From Muribaculaceae bacterium (GTDB taxonomy: Bacteria; Bacteroidota; Bacteroidia; Bacteroidales; Muribaculaceae), in assembly GCA_017399915.1 (NCBI GenBank), contig JAFQAS010000002.1, positions 35,130 through 99,129 on the forward strand: a stretch of 64,000 bases of DNA. The letters are read 5' to 3'. The position numbers and the translations under genes are program-made. Below are positions 1-7,826 of the stretch, piece by piece (the stretch's first letter is position 1; every line of letters begins with the position of its first letter). Below the pieces are notes generated by a model. It did no database searches and had not been told where the DNA came from. It was given only the letters and a program-made list of their open reading frames with translations.

Positions 1-323
1 AAGCCGAAGCAAATAAACTTATTGAAGATGCCCGCATGCTCGAAGAGATAGGATGTTTTGCTCTCGTGCTTGAGAAGATTCCTGCCACATTGGCCTCACA
101 AGTCGCTAAAGAAGTAAATATCCCGGTTATAGGCATAGGTGCCGGTGGAGGTGTTGACGGACAAGTACTCGTGATGCACGATATGCTCGGTATCAACAAA
201 GGGTTCTCTCCACGATTCCTACGTCGCTATGCCGACCTTTCAACCATCATCAACGATGCCGTGGCTCACTACATCGACGATGTGAAAACCAGTGATTTCC
301 CAAACGAAAAAGAACAATATTAA
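1..323 (+). CDS. panB: 3-methyl-2-oxobutanoate hydroxymethyltransferase, C-terminal part
   Basis: PanB adds a hydroxymethyl group from methylene-tetrahydrofolate to alpha-ketoisovalerate, the first committed step of pantothenate (CoA) synthesis in the cytoplasm. The gene enters from the left edge; the reading frame is open from base 3, so the ATG at 36 is internal. Visible are the LVLEKIP segment, whose Glu matches the family's catalytic Glu, then IPVIGIGAG and [12 protein letters not shown], which are hallmark PanB blocks, and the usual C-terminal tail. About 105 residues of an expected ~270 are present. A strong intrinsic terminator follows directly, so it is the last gene of its transcript. 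Confidence 0.95.
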   Translation, partial: AEANKLIEDARMLEEIGCFALVLEKIPATLASQVAKEVNIPVIGIGAGGGVDGQVLVMHDMLGINKGFSPRFLRRYADLSTIINDAVAHYIDDVKTSDFPNEKEQY

Positions 324-342
324 TTCATTTTATATCTAAAAC

Positions 343-378
343 AACAAGGAGCAATCATGATTGCTCCTTGTTTGTTTT
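343..378 (+). terminator. Intrinsic terminator after panB
   Basis: A perfect 13-bp inverted repeat (CAAGGAGCAATCA and its complement) is followed by TTTGTTTT. It lies 20 nt after the panB stop. Confidence 0.85.
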
Positions 379-445
379 AAGCACTGACACATATCTCTTT
401 TATATGGCAAAATAGCTGATTTTATATATAGGAAACTTGATAATT

Positions 446-475
446 TTGTGATTAGCGGGTTTTTGATTAATTTTG
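446..475 (+). promoter_or_regulatory. Bacteroidetes-type promoter for the acyltransferase operon
   Basis: TTG at 446-448 is followed after 19 nt by TAATTTTG at 468-475, matching the TAnnTTTG -7 element of Bacteroidetes primary sigma factor promoters. The start codon at 500 is about 25 nt downstream. A second TAATTTTG lies at 441-448. Confidence 0.6.
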
Positions 476-499
476 TGGTGATAATTATCAAATTACTAC

Positions 500-1345
500 A
501 TGAACAATCAAGGAACTCCTATAAAACGCACGGTTCTCGACTACAACGACATCTCTCAAATGGTGCCTTGGTTTAAAGGCAAAGAGAAGTTGGTAAACCG
601 CTTGCTTAAATTCTTATCAGTTGATAAAGTCAATTGGTTACACGACCATAATTGCGACACTCCGGGGCCTGAATTTGCCGCCGGATTATTAAAAGACTTA
701 GAGATAAAGTTGCGCATCGACAATGAAGAATTGCTCGACAAGCTACCCGAAGGTGCGTTTATCACCGTGAGCAATCACCCATTTGGTGCACTCGACGGCA
801 TTTCGCTCATTCACATCATCGCTTCACGTCGCCCCAAATTTAAGGTGATGGTGAACATGGTATTGAACTACATCTCGGCTATGCGCCCCAACTTTATCGC
901 AGTCGATGCATTGGCATCTGACGATCCTAAGAAAAAAGCTGTATCGATGCAAGGCATCAAAAGCGCGATTATGCAAGTGCGCAGAGGTGAACCAATAGGC
1001 TTCTTCCCTGCCGGTGCCGTGTCGAAAGTAAACATCAAAGGACAACTCGAAGACCGTGAATGGCAACCGACTATCGTTCGCCTCATTCAACAAATGAAAG
1101 TTCCCGTGGTGCCCATTTATTTCCATGGAAGCAATAGTTGGTGGTTTAACTTCCTTGGTGTGGTGTGTTGGCAATTACGCACACTACGACTCCCGGCCGA
1201 AGTGTTCCGCAAAAAAGGCTCTACTCTTCACATTTCGATAGGTGAGCCCATCTCGGTTGAAGAACAATTACAACACTCCGGCACAGTTGAAGAATTAGGA
1301 CAATTTCTTAAAGATAAAACATACGCTCTACGCAAATGCAAATAA
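500..1345 (+). CDS. PlsC-like lysophospholipid/ornithine-lipid acyltransferase
   Basis: A 281-residue member of the glycerophosphate acyltransferase superfamily, expected to move an acyl chain onto a lysolipid at the inner membrane. Residues 91-100 read SNHPFGALDG, with His93 and Asp99 as the catalytic pair in the HX5D spacing seen in the hemolysin/OlsB-like branch. FFPAGAVS at 168-175 is the substrate-binding block and VPVVPIYFHGSNS at 201-213 a later conserved block. There is no signal peptide. The 3' end overlaps the sigma-54 regulator gene by 10 nt, so the two are translationally linked. The exact acceptor lipid cannot be read from the sequence. Confidence 0.85.
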   Translation: MNNQGTPIKRTVLDYNDISQMVPWFKGKEKLVNRLLKFLSVDKVNWLHDHNCDTPGPEFAAGLLKDLEIKLRIDNEELLDKLPEGAFITVSNHPFGALDGISLIHIIASRRPKFKVMVNMVLNYISAMRPNFIAVDALASDDPKKKAVSMQGIKSAIMQVRRGEPIGFFPAGAVSKVNIKGQLEDREWQPTIVRLIQQMKVPVVPIYFHGSNSWWFNFLGVVCWQLRTLRLPAEVFRKKGSTLHISIGEPISVEEQLQHSGTVEELGQFLKDKTYALRKCK

Positions 1346-2595
1346 ATCCCGCCGACATATCTCCCGAAGTGCACCAAGCCAAAATGCGATTTGGCATTAT
1401 TGGTAATGCTCCTGCTCTTATTGCAGCCGTGACTCGTGCCATTCAAGTAGCACCTATCGATCTATCAGTGTTGATTGCCGGTGAGAGTGGTAGTGGGAAA
1501 GAATTTTTCCCTAAAATAATACATAGCTTCAGTTCTCGCAAACACAATAAATATATTGCAGTCAACTGTGGAGCGATTCCCGAAGGTACCATTGATTCAG
1601 AACTTTTTGGGCACGAAAAAGGAGCCTTTACCGGTGCCGTTTCGTCGCGCAAAGGATATTTTGAAGAAGCCGATGGCGGCACTATTTTCCTTGATGAAGT
1701 AGCCGAGCTTCCATTAACCACACAAGCCCGATTATTGCGTGTGCTCGAAAGTGGAGAGTTTCTCAAAGTAGGCTCATCAACTGTGCAAAAAACCAATATT
1801 CGCATTGTTGCAGCCACCAACGTTGATATGATTAAAGCGGTTGAAGACGGTCGTTTTCGTGAAGACCTTTACTACCGATTATCAACTGTGTTGATATCAA
1901 TCCCCCCCTTGCGAGAACGCGGGAATGACATTGCTCTTCTCTCCCGTAAATTCGCATCTGACTTTGCCGAAAAATATCGAATGCCCGAAATTCAATTTGA
2001 AGATTCGGCTCGACAACTAATGATGCAATATCGCTGGCCGGGAAATGTGCGACAACTCAAAAACGTTGTGGAACAAATTGCATTGTTCGAAGCCGGCAGC
2101 CAAGTTACGGCCGATAGCATTGAATCATATCTGCCACAAGCGTCAACAGTATACTCTCCCACCATCACCAATCACTCGTCTTCGTCATCTCATTCCTACG
2201 AAAACGAGAGGGAGATTTTATTTAACATGATTTTCAGGCTGCAACGAGAAATTGAAACTCTCAAAAACCTTGTAGCCGGTAATAAATCTATGCCAACGGC
2301 TTTGCTCGACGCTCCTCACAACAAGTCGACCTACTCCGACTCATCTTCTATCGTTAATTATTCCAATATAAAAGGAGGCGACATTGTCACCCCCGAAGAA
2401 GATGACCTCCTTCACGAAGTGAAAGATGTTATTGGCCATGAGGTAACCTCTTCAATGACCCTTGAAGAAACCGAACGTGAAACTATCCGTCGCTCGCTTG
2501 AACGTAATGGCGGCCGTCGAAAAGCCACAGCCCAAGAACTAAACATTTCAGAACGAACTCTTTATCGCAAAATAAAAGAATACGGTCTTGAATAA
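1336..2595 (+). CDS. Sigma-54-dependent transcriptional activator (AAA+ with Fis-type HTH)
   Basis: A bacterial enhancer-binding protein that uses ATP to remodel sigma-54 RNA polymerase. The AAA+ domain spans about residues 20-260: Walker A GESGSGKE (49-56), the sigma-54 contact loop GAFTGA (96-101) and Walker B GGTIFLDE (114-121). A Ser-rich, variable linker follows (about 270-370). The C-terminal Fis-type helix-turn-helix includes RRKATAQELNISERTLYRK. It lacks an N-terminal receiver or sensor domain, so control is probably by abundance or a partner. The start overlaps the acyltransferase gene. The following genes (LptE-like, hypothetical, secG) form a common Bacteroidales neighbourhood, by recollection rather than by search. 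Its targets are unknown. Confidence 0.93.
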   Translation: MQINPADISPEVHQAKMRFGIIGNAPALIAAVTRAIQVAPIDLSVLIAGESGSGKEFFPKIIHSFSSRKHNKYIAVNCGAIPEGTIDSELFGHEKGAFTGAVSSRKGYFEEADGGTIFLDEVAELPLTTQARLLRVLESGEFLKVGSSTVQKTNIRIVAATNVDMIKAVEDGRFREDLYYRLSTVLISIPPLRERGNDIALLSRKFASDFAEKYRMPEIQFEDSARQLMMQYRWPGNVRQLKNVVEQIALFEAGSQVTADSIESYLPQASTVYSPTITNHSSSSSHSYENEREILFNMIFRLQREIETLKNLVAGNKSMPTALLDAPHNKSTYSDSSSIVNYSNIKGGDIVTPEEDDLLHEVKDVIGHEVTSSMTLEETERETIRRSLERNGGRRKATAQELNISERTLYRKIKEYGLE

Positions 2596-2609
2596 ATATT
2601 TCAGATGAG

Positions 2610-3125
2610 ATGAAACAGCTTATTTTTAAAATATTACTTTTTATTGCAATGGTGTCAACTTGGCAAAGTTGCACTATCAGCTACAAATTCAATGGGGCAG
2701 CACTCGATTACAATGTTTATAAAACAATTTCTGTGTCGGAATTTCCCATTCGTGCTGCATTGGTATATCCTCCATTGCAACAAACGTTTGAAAATGAGCT
2801 GCTCGACTATATAACTCGCAACACCCGACTTCGTACCGTAGATAGTGGGTCCGACTTAGAGCTATCTGGTGAAATTACCGGCTACAATCTCACTCCGCAA
2901 GCCGTTAACGAGGACGCTTACGCATCAAAAACAAGGCTCACAATCTCTGTGAGAGTAAAATATACCGACAATAAAGCCGAAGGGAAAGATATCGATCAAA
3001 CATTTTCGGCTTATCGCGACTTTGATAGCTCAGAAATGCTAACCGACGTGCAAGACGAACTTTGTCAACAAATCTCAAAAGAATTGGTCGACCTCATTTT
3101 CAATGCCACATTAGGAAATTGGTAA
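2610..3125 (+). CDS. lptE: LptE-like LPS-assembly lipoprotein
   Basis: A 171-residue secreted protein with an N-terminal hydrophobic signal and Cys21 (WQSC, a loose lipobox of the Bacteroidetes kind). It looks like the LptE family of Bacteroidetes, the outer-membrane lipoprotein that plugs LptD and helps deliver LPS to the cell surface. Supporting features are the size, the YKFNGAALDY start of the mature part, the LSGEITGYNLTPQAV strand region and a C-terminal helix containing LCQQISKELVDLIFN. It starts 14 nt after the sigma-54 regulator. Assignment rests on overall pattern and context, not on a catalytic motif. Confidence 0.75.
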   Translation: MKQLIFKILLFIAMVSTWQSCTISYKFNGAALDYNVYKTISVSEFPIRAALVYPPLQQTFENELLDYITRNTRLRTVDSGSDLELSGEITGYNLTPQAVNEDAYASKTRLTISVRVKYTDNKAEGKDIDQTFSAYRDFDSSEMLTDVQDELCQQISKELVDLIFNATLGNW

Positions 3126-3152
3126 TATCACGATATAATATGTAACAACATT

Positions 3153-3935
3153 ATGACCTTACAAGAAAACATATTATCAGTTCTCAATGACCCGGAGATT
3201 GAAATTAATCCTGAATGGGTTGATGAAATGAGTGAAAAATACCCTTATTTCATATTGCCAGCAGCCCTAATGCTAAAACGCAATAGCGACCTAACCGAAG
3301 AACTCAAAGAGAAACATATTCCACGATTGGCCCTTAATGCATCTGATCGAGAGGCTTTGGCTTTGCTCATCGATGACAAAGATGGTTATTTAGCCCAATT
3401 CTATCCCCAAGCCCCGGCCAAAGAAGCGATTTCCACTACCGCAGCTATTGATACATTCCTCAACAATTATGGAGGGAACAATGCTACCGAAGACGCTTTG
3501 CTCGAAAAACTTATTTTCAACCCCACCCCCGACTACGCCCAACTTTTAGCCGAAGAAGAAGGGCGAAGCATACCTAAACAAGATGAAGCCGAAGGCAACT
3601 CTCAAGATGCATTAATAAATGCGTTTATTCTTAAATCAAAAGAACAACAAGGCAATATCCTTGCCGTAGAAAATGAATCGCCAACAGATTCTGAAAGCCC
3701 AAAATCGCCCGTTGACGACGCTCCTCTTTCGGCTCCCGAAAATTCAACTGATGACTCAATGTTGAGTGAAAGTTTGGCAAAAATTTACATAAAACAACGA
3801 AAATATTCTAAGGCATACGAAATTATACGCAATTTAAGTTTGAATTTTCCAGAAAAAAGTATTTACTTTGCAGACCAATTGCGTTTTTTGCAAAAATTAA
3901 TGATAAATCAACGATATATTCAATCAAAAAAGTAA
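3153..3935 (+). CDS. Hypothetical protein with C-terminal TPR-like helices
   Basis: 260 residues, no signal peptide and no catalytic motif I recognise. The first ~90 residues are helical and acidic. The centre is a low-complexity acidic, Pro/Ser-rich linker (about 165-205). The C-terminus (SLAKIYIKQRKYSKAYEII and following) looks like one or two tetratricopeptide helices ending in KSIYFADQLRFLQK. It sits 27 nt after lptE and 13 nt before secG, so it is probably co-transcribed with envelope-biogenesis genes. A cytoplasmic scaffold role is only a guess. Confidence 0.75.
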   Translation: MTLQENILSVLNDPEIEINPEWVDEMSEKYPYFILPAALMLKRNSDLTEELKEKHIPRLALNASDREALALLIDDKDGYLAQFYPQAPAKEAISTTAAIDTFLNNYGGNNATEDALLEKLIFNPTPDYAQLLAEEEGRSIPKQDEAEGNSQDALINAFILKSKEQQGNILAVENESPTDSESPKSPVDDAPLSAPENSTDDSMLSESLAKIYIKQRKYSKAYEIIRNLSLNFPEKSIYFADQLRFLQKLMINQRYIQSKK

Positions 3936-3948
3936 TTTAAAATAAGAT

Positions 3949-4401
3949 ATGGAACTTTTAATTCAAATTTTATCAGTTATTGTAGCGATTTTATTAATCG
4001 GTGTTGTGCTCATTCAAAAATCAAAAGGTGGTCTTTCATCTTCTTTTGCCGGTTCAAACCAAATTATGGGTGTACGTCGCACTAACGATTTCATTGAAAA
4101 AGCTACTTGGACTCTCGCTTCAATCATCTGTGTATTAGCTATCGCTTCTGCATTCATCACTGACGACGCTGAAGCTACCGATGACTTGAAATCAACCCAA
4201 GCTACCACAGTTCCTGCAGCTGCTGCTCAAGGACAATATGGCGACGAAGCTAAACCTGCTGCTCCTGAAGCTGCTCCTGCTACCGAAGCTAAAACAGCCG
4301 CTCCTGAAGCCGCTCCTGCTGCTGATGCCAAACCAGCCGCCGACGCTAAACCAGCCACTGAAGCCGCACCTGCTGCTCCTGAAGCACCTGCCGCTAAGTA
4401 A
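3949..4401 (+). CDS. secG: Preprotein translocase subunit SecG with Ala/Pro-rich tail
   Basis: SecG is the small membrane subunit of SecYEG that aids protein export. Residues 1-75 carry the family pattern: TM1 (about 3-22), the loop KSKGGLSSSFAGSNQIMG and FIEKATWTLA, then TM2 (about 50-68). Residues ~75-150 form a long repetitive extension of Ala, Pro, Glu and Lys (motifs PAAPEAAPA and PAADAKPA) that ordinary SecG (75-110 residues) lacks. It is the last gene of the run that begins at 500. Codon use in the tail is uniform and the frame is intact, so the extension is probably real. Confidence 0.92.
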   Translation: MELLIQILSVIVAILLIGVVLIQKSKGGLSSSFAGSNQIMGVRRTNDFIEKATWTLASIICVLAIASAFITDDAEATDDLKSTQATTVPAAAAQGQYGDEAKPAAPEAAPATEAKTAAPEAAPAADAKPAADAKPATEAAPAAPEAPAAK

Positions 4402-4499
4402 TTTAGGCATATAATTTTAAGCTGATTTAATAGCTTCTATGAATATATTAGGGAGTGTCGAAATGATGCTCCCTTATCTCGTTAAACATCATTTTGCTT

Positions 4500-5054
4500 A
4501 TGAAAGTAGCTGTTTTTTGTTCCTCTAAAAGCGATATAAACCCTCAGCACATCAAAAACGCAACTATTGTGGGGGAATGGATTGGCCTCAACAATGCGAC
4601 CCTCATATATGGAGGTATTGATTTAGGCCTCATGAGAGAAGTGGCAAACACCGCAAAATTTTATGGTGGTAAAATCGTGGGGATAGTACCCGTAACACGC
4701 AAAAGCAAATCATTCCCTAAAAACGACGAAAACATCTTCGTCGACGATCTCAACGACCGCAAGGCCAAAATGATAACGCTTGCCGACGTGTTTGTAGTGC
4801 TTGCTGGTGGATATGGCACTCTCGATGAATTTATTTCAACACTCACCTCTTTATCGTTTGCCAACGATAAAACAAAATCAATCATCGTGTTAAACTTTGG
4901 AGGATTATTTGATCACACCCTCGACCAGCTAAAACTGATGGCACAAGATGGGTTAATGGATTCAAACATATTACATCGTGTTAAAATAGCCACTACAGCA
5001 ACAGAATGTTGCGAACTGCTCCAACAATGTAAATCCCACCTCAAATCTATTTAA
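4500..5054 (+). CDS. LOG/TIGR00730-family Rossmann protein
   Basis: A member of the lysine-decarboxylase-like LOG family, several of which are cytokinin-riboside or nucleoside 5'-monophosphate phosphoribohydrolases. It begins MKVAVFCSSKSDI; the ATG at 4500 is preferred over an upstream TTG at 4494. LIYGGIDLGLMREVANTA and LAGGYGTLDEF match the nucleotide-binding blocks; the usual PGGxGTxxE appears here as AGGYGTLDE. The Glu is kept. The gene is 2 nt upstream of the cobalamin adenosyltransferase gene, so the two are co-transcribed. Substrate unknown. Confidence 0.88.
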   Translation: MKVAVFCSSKSDINPQHIKNATIVGEWIGLNNATLIYGGIDLGLMREVANTAKFYGGKIVGIVPVTRKSKSFPKNDENIFVDDLNDRKAKMITLADVFVVLAGGYGTLDEFISTLTSLSFANDKTKSIIVLNFGGLFDHTLDQLKLMAQDGLMDSNILHRVKIATTATECCELLQQCKSHLKSI

Positions 5055-5056
5055 AA

Positions 5057-5614
5057 ATGAAAAAAAGCATCATCTACACTTGCACCGGTGACTCAGGCAC
5101 AACATCACTCGTTGGTGGCAAAAGAGTGAAAAAAAACGACATACGCATTGAAGCATATGGCACCGTCGATGAACTTAGCTCTCATCTAGGTATGCTATCG
5201 GCATATGATTTCGATTTAAATCAAAACGAAACAATCTCCTTCATTCAAAACAAGTTATTCAACATTGGAGCCTACTTGGCAACCGAAAACGAGCAAGAAC
5301 CTGTGCAACTTTGGGGTCTTGACGACAATGACATCGCTAATCTTGAAAAGGCCATAGATATCGTTGATAGTTCACTCCCTCGATTGAAAAGTTTTGTATT
5401 GCCCGGTGGTGCATTACATTCATCAATGGCACAAGTGGCACGCTCGGTATGTCGCAGATGCGAACGTCGCATAATCGACCTTGCCGATGTTGCTCCTCTC
5501 GACACAAAAGTGTTCAAATTCATCAACCGATTAAGTGATTATTTGTTCGTTTTAGCACGATTTATCAATATTTCTTCCGATATTGAAGAAAAATATTGGA
5601 ATAAAGATTGCTAA
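5057..5614 (+). CDS. Cob(I)yrinic acid a,c-diamide adenosyltransferase, PduO type
   Basis: It transfers the adenosyl group of ATP to cob(I)alamin to make the coenzyme form of B12. The N-terminus TCTGDSGTTSLVGGKRVKK matches the ATP-binding TGDxGTTSL block. RIEAYGTVDELSSHLG and VARSVCRRCERRII are the other signature blocks. 185 residues is the normal length for the four-helix PduO type. It follows the LOG gene with a 2-nt gap. No cobalamin riboswitch is visible upstream. Confidence 0.93.
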   Translation: MKKSIIYTCTGDSGTTSLVGGKRVKKNDIRIEAYGTVDELSSHLGMLSAYDFDLNQNETISFIQNKLFNIGAYLATENEQEPVQLWGLDDNDIANLEKAIDIVDSSLPRLKSFVLPGGALHSSMAQVARSVCRRCERRIIDLADVAPLDTKVFKFINRLSDYLFVLARFINISSDIEEKYWNKDC

Positions 5615-5690
5615 TTATAAGAAAATCACTAATTTTGCGGCACTTTTATATAAACGATTAAAAATAACAACAAATAAAATCATTTCAGAT

Positions 5691-5912
5691 ATGTATTGGA
5701 CACTTGAATTAGCATCAAAACTCGAAGATGCACCATGGCCTGCTACCAAAGAAGAACTCATTGACTACGCAATGCGTTCGGGTGCTCCTCTTGAGGTTAT
5801 TGAAAACCTTCAAGAAATTGAAGATGAGGGCGACACATACGAATGTATCGAAGACATTTGGCCCGACTACCCCAGCAAAGAAGACTTCTTCTTCAACGAA
5901 GACGAATATTAA
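5691..5912 (+). CDS. DUF2795 domain protein
   Basis: A 73-residue acidic protein beginning MYWTLELASKLEDAPWPATK. The DUF2795 pattern is clear: PATKEELIDYAMRSGAPLEVIENLQEI, followed by a C-terminal acidic, aromatic tail (IWPDYPSKEDFFFNEDEY). An in-frame ATG at 5583 overlaps the previous gene; the ATG at 5691 gives the standard family start. A hairpin terminator follows 28 nt after the stop. Function unknown; the fold is thought to be a small helical domain. Confidence 0.85.
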   Translation: MYWTLELASKLEDAPWPATKEELIDYAMRSGAPLEVIENLQEIEDEGDTYECIEDIWPDYPSKEDFFFNEDEY

Positions 5913-5940
5913 TAAGAGCTATATCAATTACTCAAAATAA

Positions 5941-5977
5941 CAAATGCACGTTGATTTTTCAATGTGCATTTGTTTTC
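5941..5977 (+). terminator. Intrinsic terminator after the DUF2795 gene
   Basis: CAAATGCAC at the left pairs with GTGCATTTG at the right (inner bases also pair), followed by TTTTCC. Confidence 0.75.
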
Positions 5978-6051
5978 CTCAATCTAATTAAACCAATTAA
6001 TATAATTTCATTATCTTTGTTGTTGTATAAACTAATAAATTATTATTGTCT

Positions 6052-6768
6052 ATGAAAAATGTTTTTAAATATGCATGTTCTATAGCCTTAGCATTAAGCA
6101 GTGTGGCATGTTTTAATAATGGAAGCGAGTTAACTTCTAAAGAAGCTGCCGAACTTGACTCTTTTCGACGTGCCGAAGCTGAAAAAACACAGGCAATAGA
6201 AAAGTTTCGCCAAGATTCAATAGCTCAAGTTCAAAAACAAAAAAAGAAGACTCTCGAAGATTCTATTCGCAAAGCCGAAATGCATAAGAATTTTGTAACC
6301 CCCGATCTTACTTTTTTTGAATTAAGAGGCCAAGTAAAAAGTGTTTCATATAATTATTATGAAGCGAAACTGGGCTTTAAAAAGTCGGCATCTTTTACAG
6401 CCAACGGCACTGTCGTAACTCCTAAAGGAGTGAAATTAAAACGCAGTAATGGCAAAATTAAAGAGGTCGAATATTATGAAGATCTTATTGGACAATGGTT
6501 GGGCGATTCATTTATAACAAACGATAATGGACAAATAATATCTTCTGACTATACCGGGCCTGACGGCAGTGGCACCGAAAAGTTTTATTATGATGACAAC
6601 GGACGGTTGTCAAAAACTACAACTTCTGGACATATTGATGGAGAACCATTTCATAACACATCAACATTCTCATATAAGTCATTTGACCAATATGGCAACT
6701 GGACTAAGCGTATAGAAAAATCATCTTATGGAAATTCTACCCAAACCCGCAAAATAACCTATTATTAA
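6052..6768 (+). CDS. Putative lipoprotein, unknown function
   Basis: About 238 residues from the ATG at 6052, chosen over a TTG at 6046. Cys20 after SSVA gives a lipobox, so a lipid-anchored envelope protein is likely. Residues ~25-80 are a charged coiled coil rich in Glu, Lys and Ala. The rest is a beta-rich domain with repeated Tyr/Asp/Gly segments (YYEAKLGF, YYEDLIGQW, YYDDNGRLSKT) reminiscent of YD/RHS-like or MORN-like strands, as in other Bacteroidales lipoproteins. A TATCTTTG box at 6012-6019 provides a likely promoter -7 element. No enzyme motif was seen. Confidence 0.75.
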   Translation: MKNVFKYACSIALALSSVACFNNGSELTSKEAAELDSFRRAEAEKTQAIEKFRQDSIAQVQKQKKKTLEDSIRKAEMHKNFVTPDLTFFELRGQVKSVSYNYYEAKLGFKKSASFTANGTVVTPKGVKLKRSNGKIKEVEYYEDLIGQWLGDSFITNDNGQIISSDYTGPDGSGTEKFYYDDNGRLSKTTTSGHIDGEPFHNTSTFSYKSFDQYGNWTKRIEKSSYGNSTQTRKITYY

Positions 6769-6856
6769 AATTCAAATCATATTTCAATGAGACCAATTAG
6801 CTTATATTGCAAACAATATTTTTTGGGCTGATTGGCCACATAAAACCGATAAAAAT

Positions 6857-6888
6857 TTGGAAATTAGCACTCTATTGTATTACCTTTG
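6857..6888 (+). promoter_or_regulatory. Bacteroidetes-type promoter for the thioredoxin gene
   Basis: TTG at 6857-6859 and TACCTTTG at 6881-6888 are separated by 21 nt. The start codon at 6929 is about 40 nt downstream. Confidence 0.6.
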
Positions 6889-6928
6889 CGTTAGTAAAAT
6901 TTATTAACTAATATATTATACCCAATTT

Positions 6929-7321
6929 ATGAAGAAGATTCTCTTAATTATGAGCATGATTTTCGCTTTTGCATTCGCAAGCGAAGCTCAAGAAGTGAAA
7001 GAAACTGATTATACTACTTTCACCAAACAAATTCTCCCAAAAGCTACTCGTCCCATCGTTGTCGACTTCTATGCTACATGGTGTGGTCCTTGTCAAGCTA
7101 TGGAAAATGTTATGAACAAAGCCGCTAAAGAATATGCCGGTCAAATCGACTTTTATCGTGTTGACCTCGATGTAAAAGACAATCAAGAATGGGCTAACTA
7201 TCTTGGCATTTCTTCTATCCCAACATTGGTATTCTACAAAAACGGAAAAATTCACCATGTTGAAACCGGTTACAAACAATATATTGAATTTGTAAACCAC
7301 CTTTCACGTATTCTTGAATAA
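6929..7321 (+). CDS. Periplasmic thioredoxin-fold protein
   Basis: 130 residues with a cleavable signal peptide (cleavage probably after ASEA, about residue 20) and a thioredoxin domain. FYATWCGPCQAM carries the redox pair Cys52/Cys55 with the classical CGPC active site. SSIPTLVFYKNGK supplies the cis-Pro loop. It probably acts as a reductant or disulfide exchanger in the periplasm. It is a single-gene unit with its own promoter and a strong terminator. Confidence 0.92.
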   Translation: MKKILLIMSMIFAFAFASEAQEVKETDYTTFTKQILPKATRPIVVDFYATWCGPCQAMENVMNKAAKEYAGQIDFYRVDLDVKDNQEWANYLGISSIPTLVFYKNGKIHHVETGYKQYIEFVNHLSRILE

Positions 7322-7345
7322 GAATATATCTCAACAACATATTGC

Positions 7346-7380
7346 AAAAAAGAGCCATCACTAATGATGGCTCTTTTTGT
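7346..7380 (+). terminator. Intrinsic terminator after the thioredoxin gene
   Basis: AAAAAGAGCCATCA pairs with TGATGGCTCTTTTT around a CTAA loop, 14 bp, ending in a T-run. Confidence 0.9.
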
Positions 7381-7436
7381 TCTATACCCTCTTTTAAAGC
7401 AATCTCCGGCTCATCTTACCATAGTTCTATATACAC

Positions 7437-7470
7437 AAAAAGAGATTGCAAATCGTTGCAATCTCTTTTT
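7437..7470 (-). terminator. Intrinsic terminator of the tRNA-Asn pair
   Basis: A perfect 15-bp stem (7437-7451 with 7456-7470, loop ATCG) ends in five T on the minus strand, directly after the promoter-distal tRNA. Confidence 0.85.
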
Positions 7471-7471
7471 G

Positions 7472-7545
7472 CGCTTCAGGATGGGCTTGAACCAACGACC
7501 CCCTGATTAACAGTCAGGTGCTCTAACCAACTGAGCTACTGAAGC
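7472..7545 (-). tRNA. tRNA-Asn (GTT), copy 2
   Basis: On the minus strand the 74-nt sequence folds as a cloverleaf: acceptor GCTTCAG/CTGAAGC with discriminator G, D arm with AGCTCAGTTGGTTAGAGC, anticodon arm CCTGACTGTTAATCAGG with anticodon GTT, and T loop GGTTCAAGCC. CCA is not encoded. It is identical to the copy at 7571-7644. Confidence 0.96.
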
Positions 7546-7570
7546 AATATTAACCAACTAAACTTTTTTG

Positions 7571-7644
7571 CGCTTCAGGATGGGCTTGAACCAACGACCC
7601 CCTGATTAACAGTCAGGTGCTCTAACCAACTGAGCTACTGAAGC
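7571..7644 (-). tRNA. tRNA-Asn (GTT), copy 1
   Basis: Identical in sequence to the copy at 7472-7545, in the same orientation, with a 25-nt spacer. It is promoter-proximal, so both tRNAs probably mature from one transcript. Confidence 0.96.
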
Positions 7645-7674
7645 AGAATTACAACCTTTTCCAAAATTGCGATG

Positions 7675-7705
7675 CAAAATTAATCCCAAAAATTGAATTA
7701 TGCAA
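7675..7705 (-). promoter_or_regulatory. Promoter of the tRNA-Asn pair
   Basis: On the minus strand TTG (7705-7703) and TAATTTTG (7682-7675) are spaced by 20 nt and point into the tRNAs. Confidence 0.6.
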
Positions 7706-7826
7706 TATTTTTGGCAAAAAACTTACTTAAAAAGCGATTTTTAATTCTTTTTTACCTTAAAAACTCATTTGTTGCGATAATAATAAGTAACTTCGTATTC
7801 TATTTTATTAAAAACACCTCTAATTA

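Noticed and set aside
824..1174. Antisense frames over the acyltransferase, TonB receptor (29583-30380) and mfd genes
   Set aside because: They lie wholly within strongly supported genes and show no domain patterns.
4401..5057. Cobalamin riboswitch for the adenosyltransferase gene
   Set aside because: The adenosyltransferase gene is 2 nt after another gene, and the 98-nt region before that gene is too short and lacks a B12-box-like sequence.
5583..5690. N-terminal extension of the DUF2795 protein and of several other ORFs (12830, 22788, 57279, 63298)
   Set aside because: These extensions run over preceding genes or promoter elements; internal ATGs give family-typical starts.
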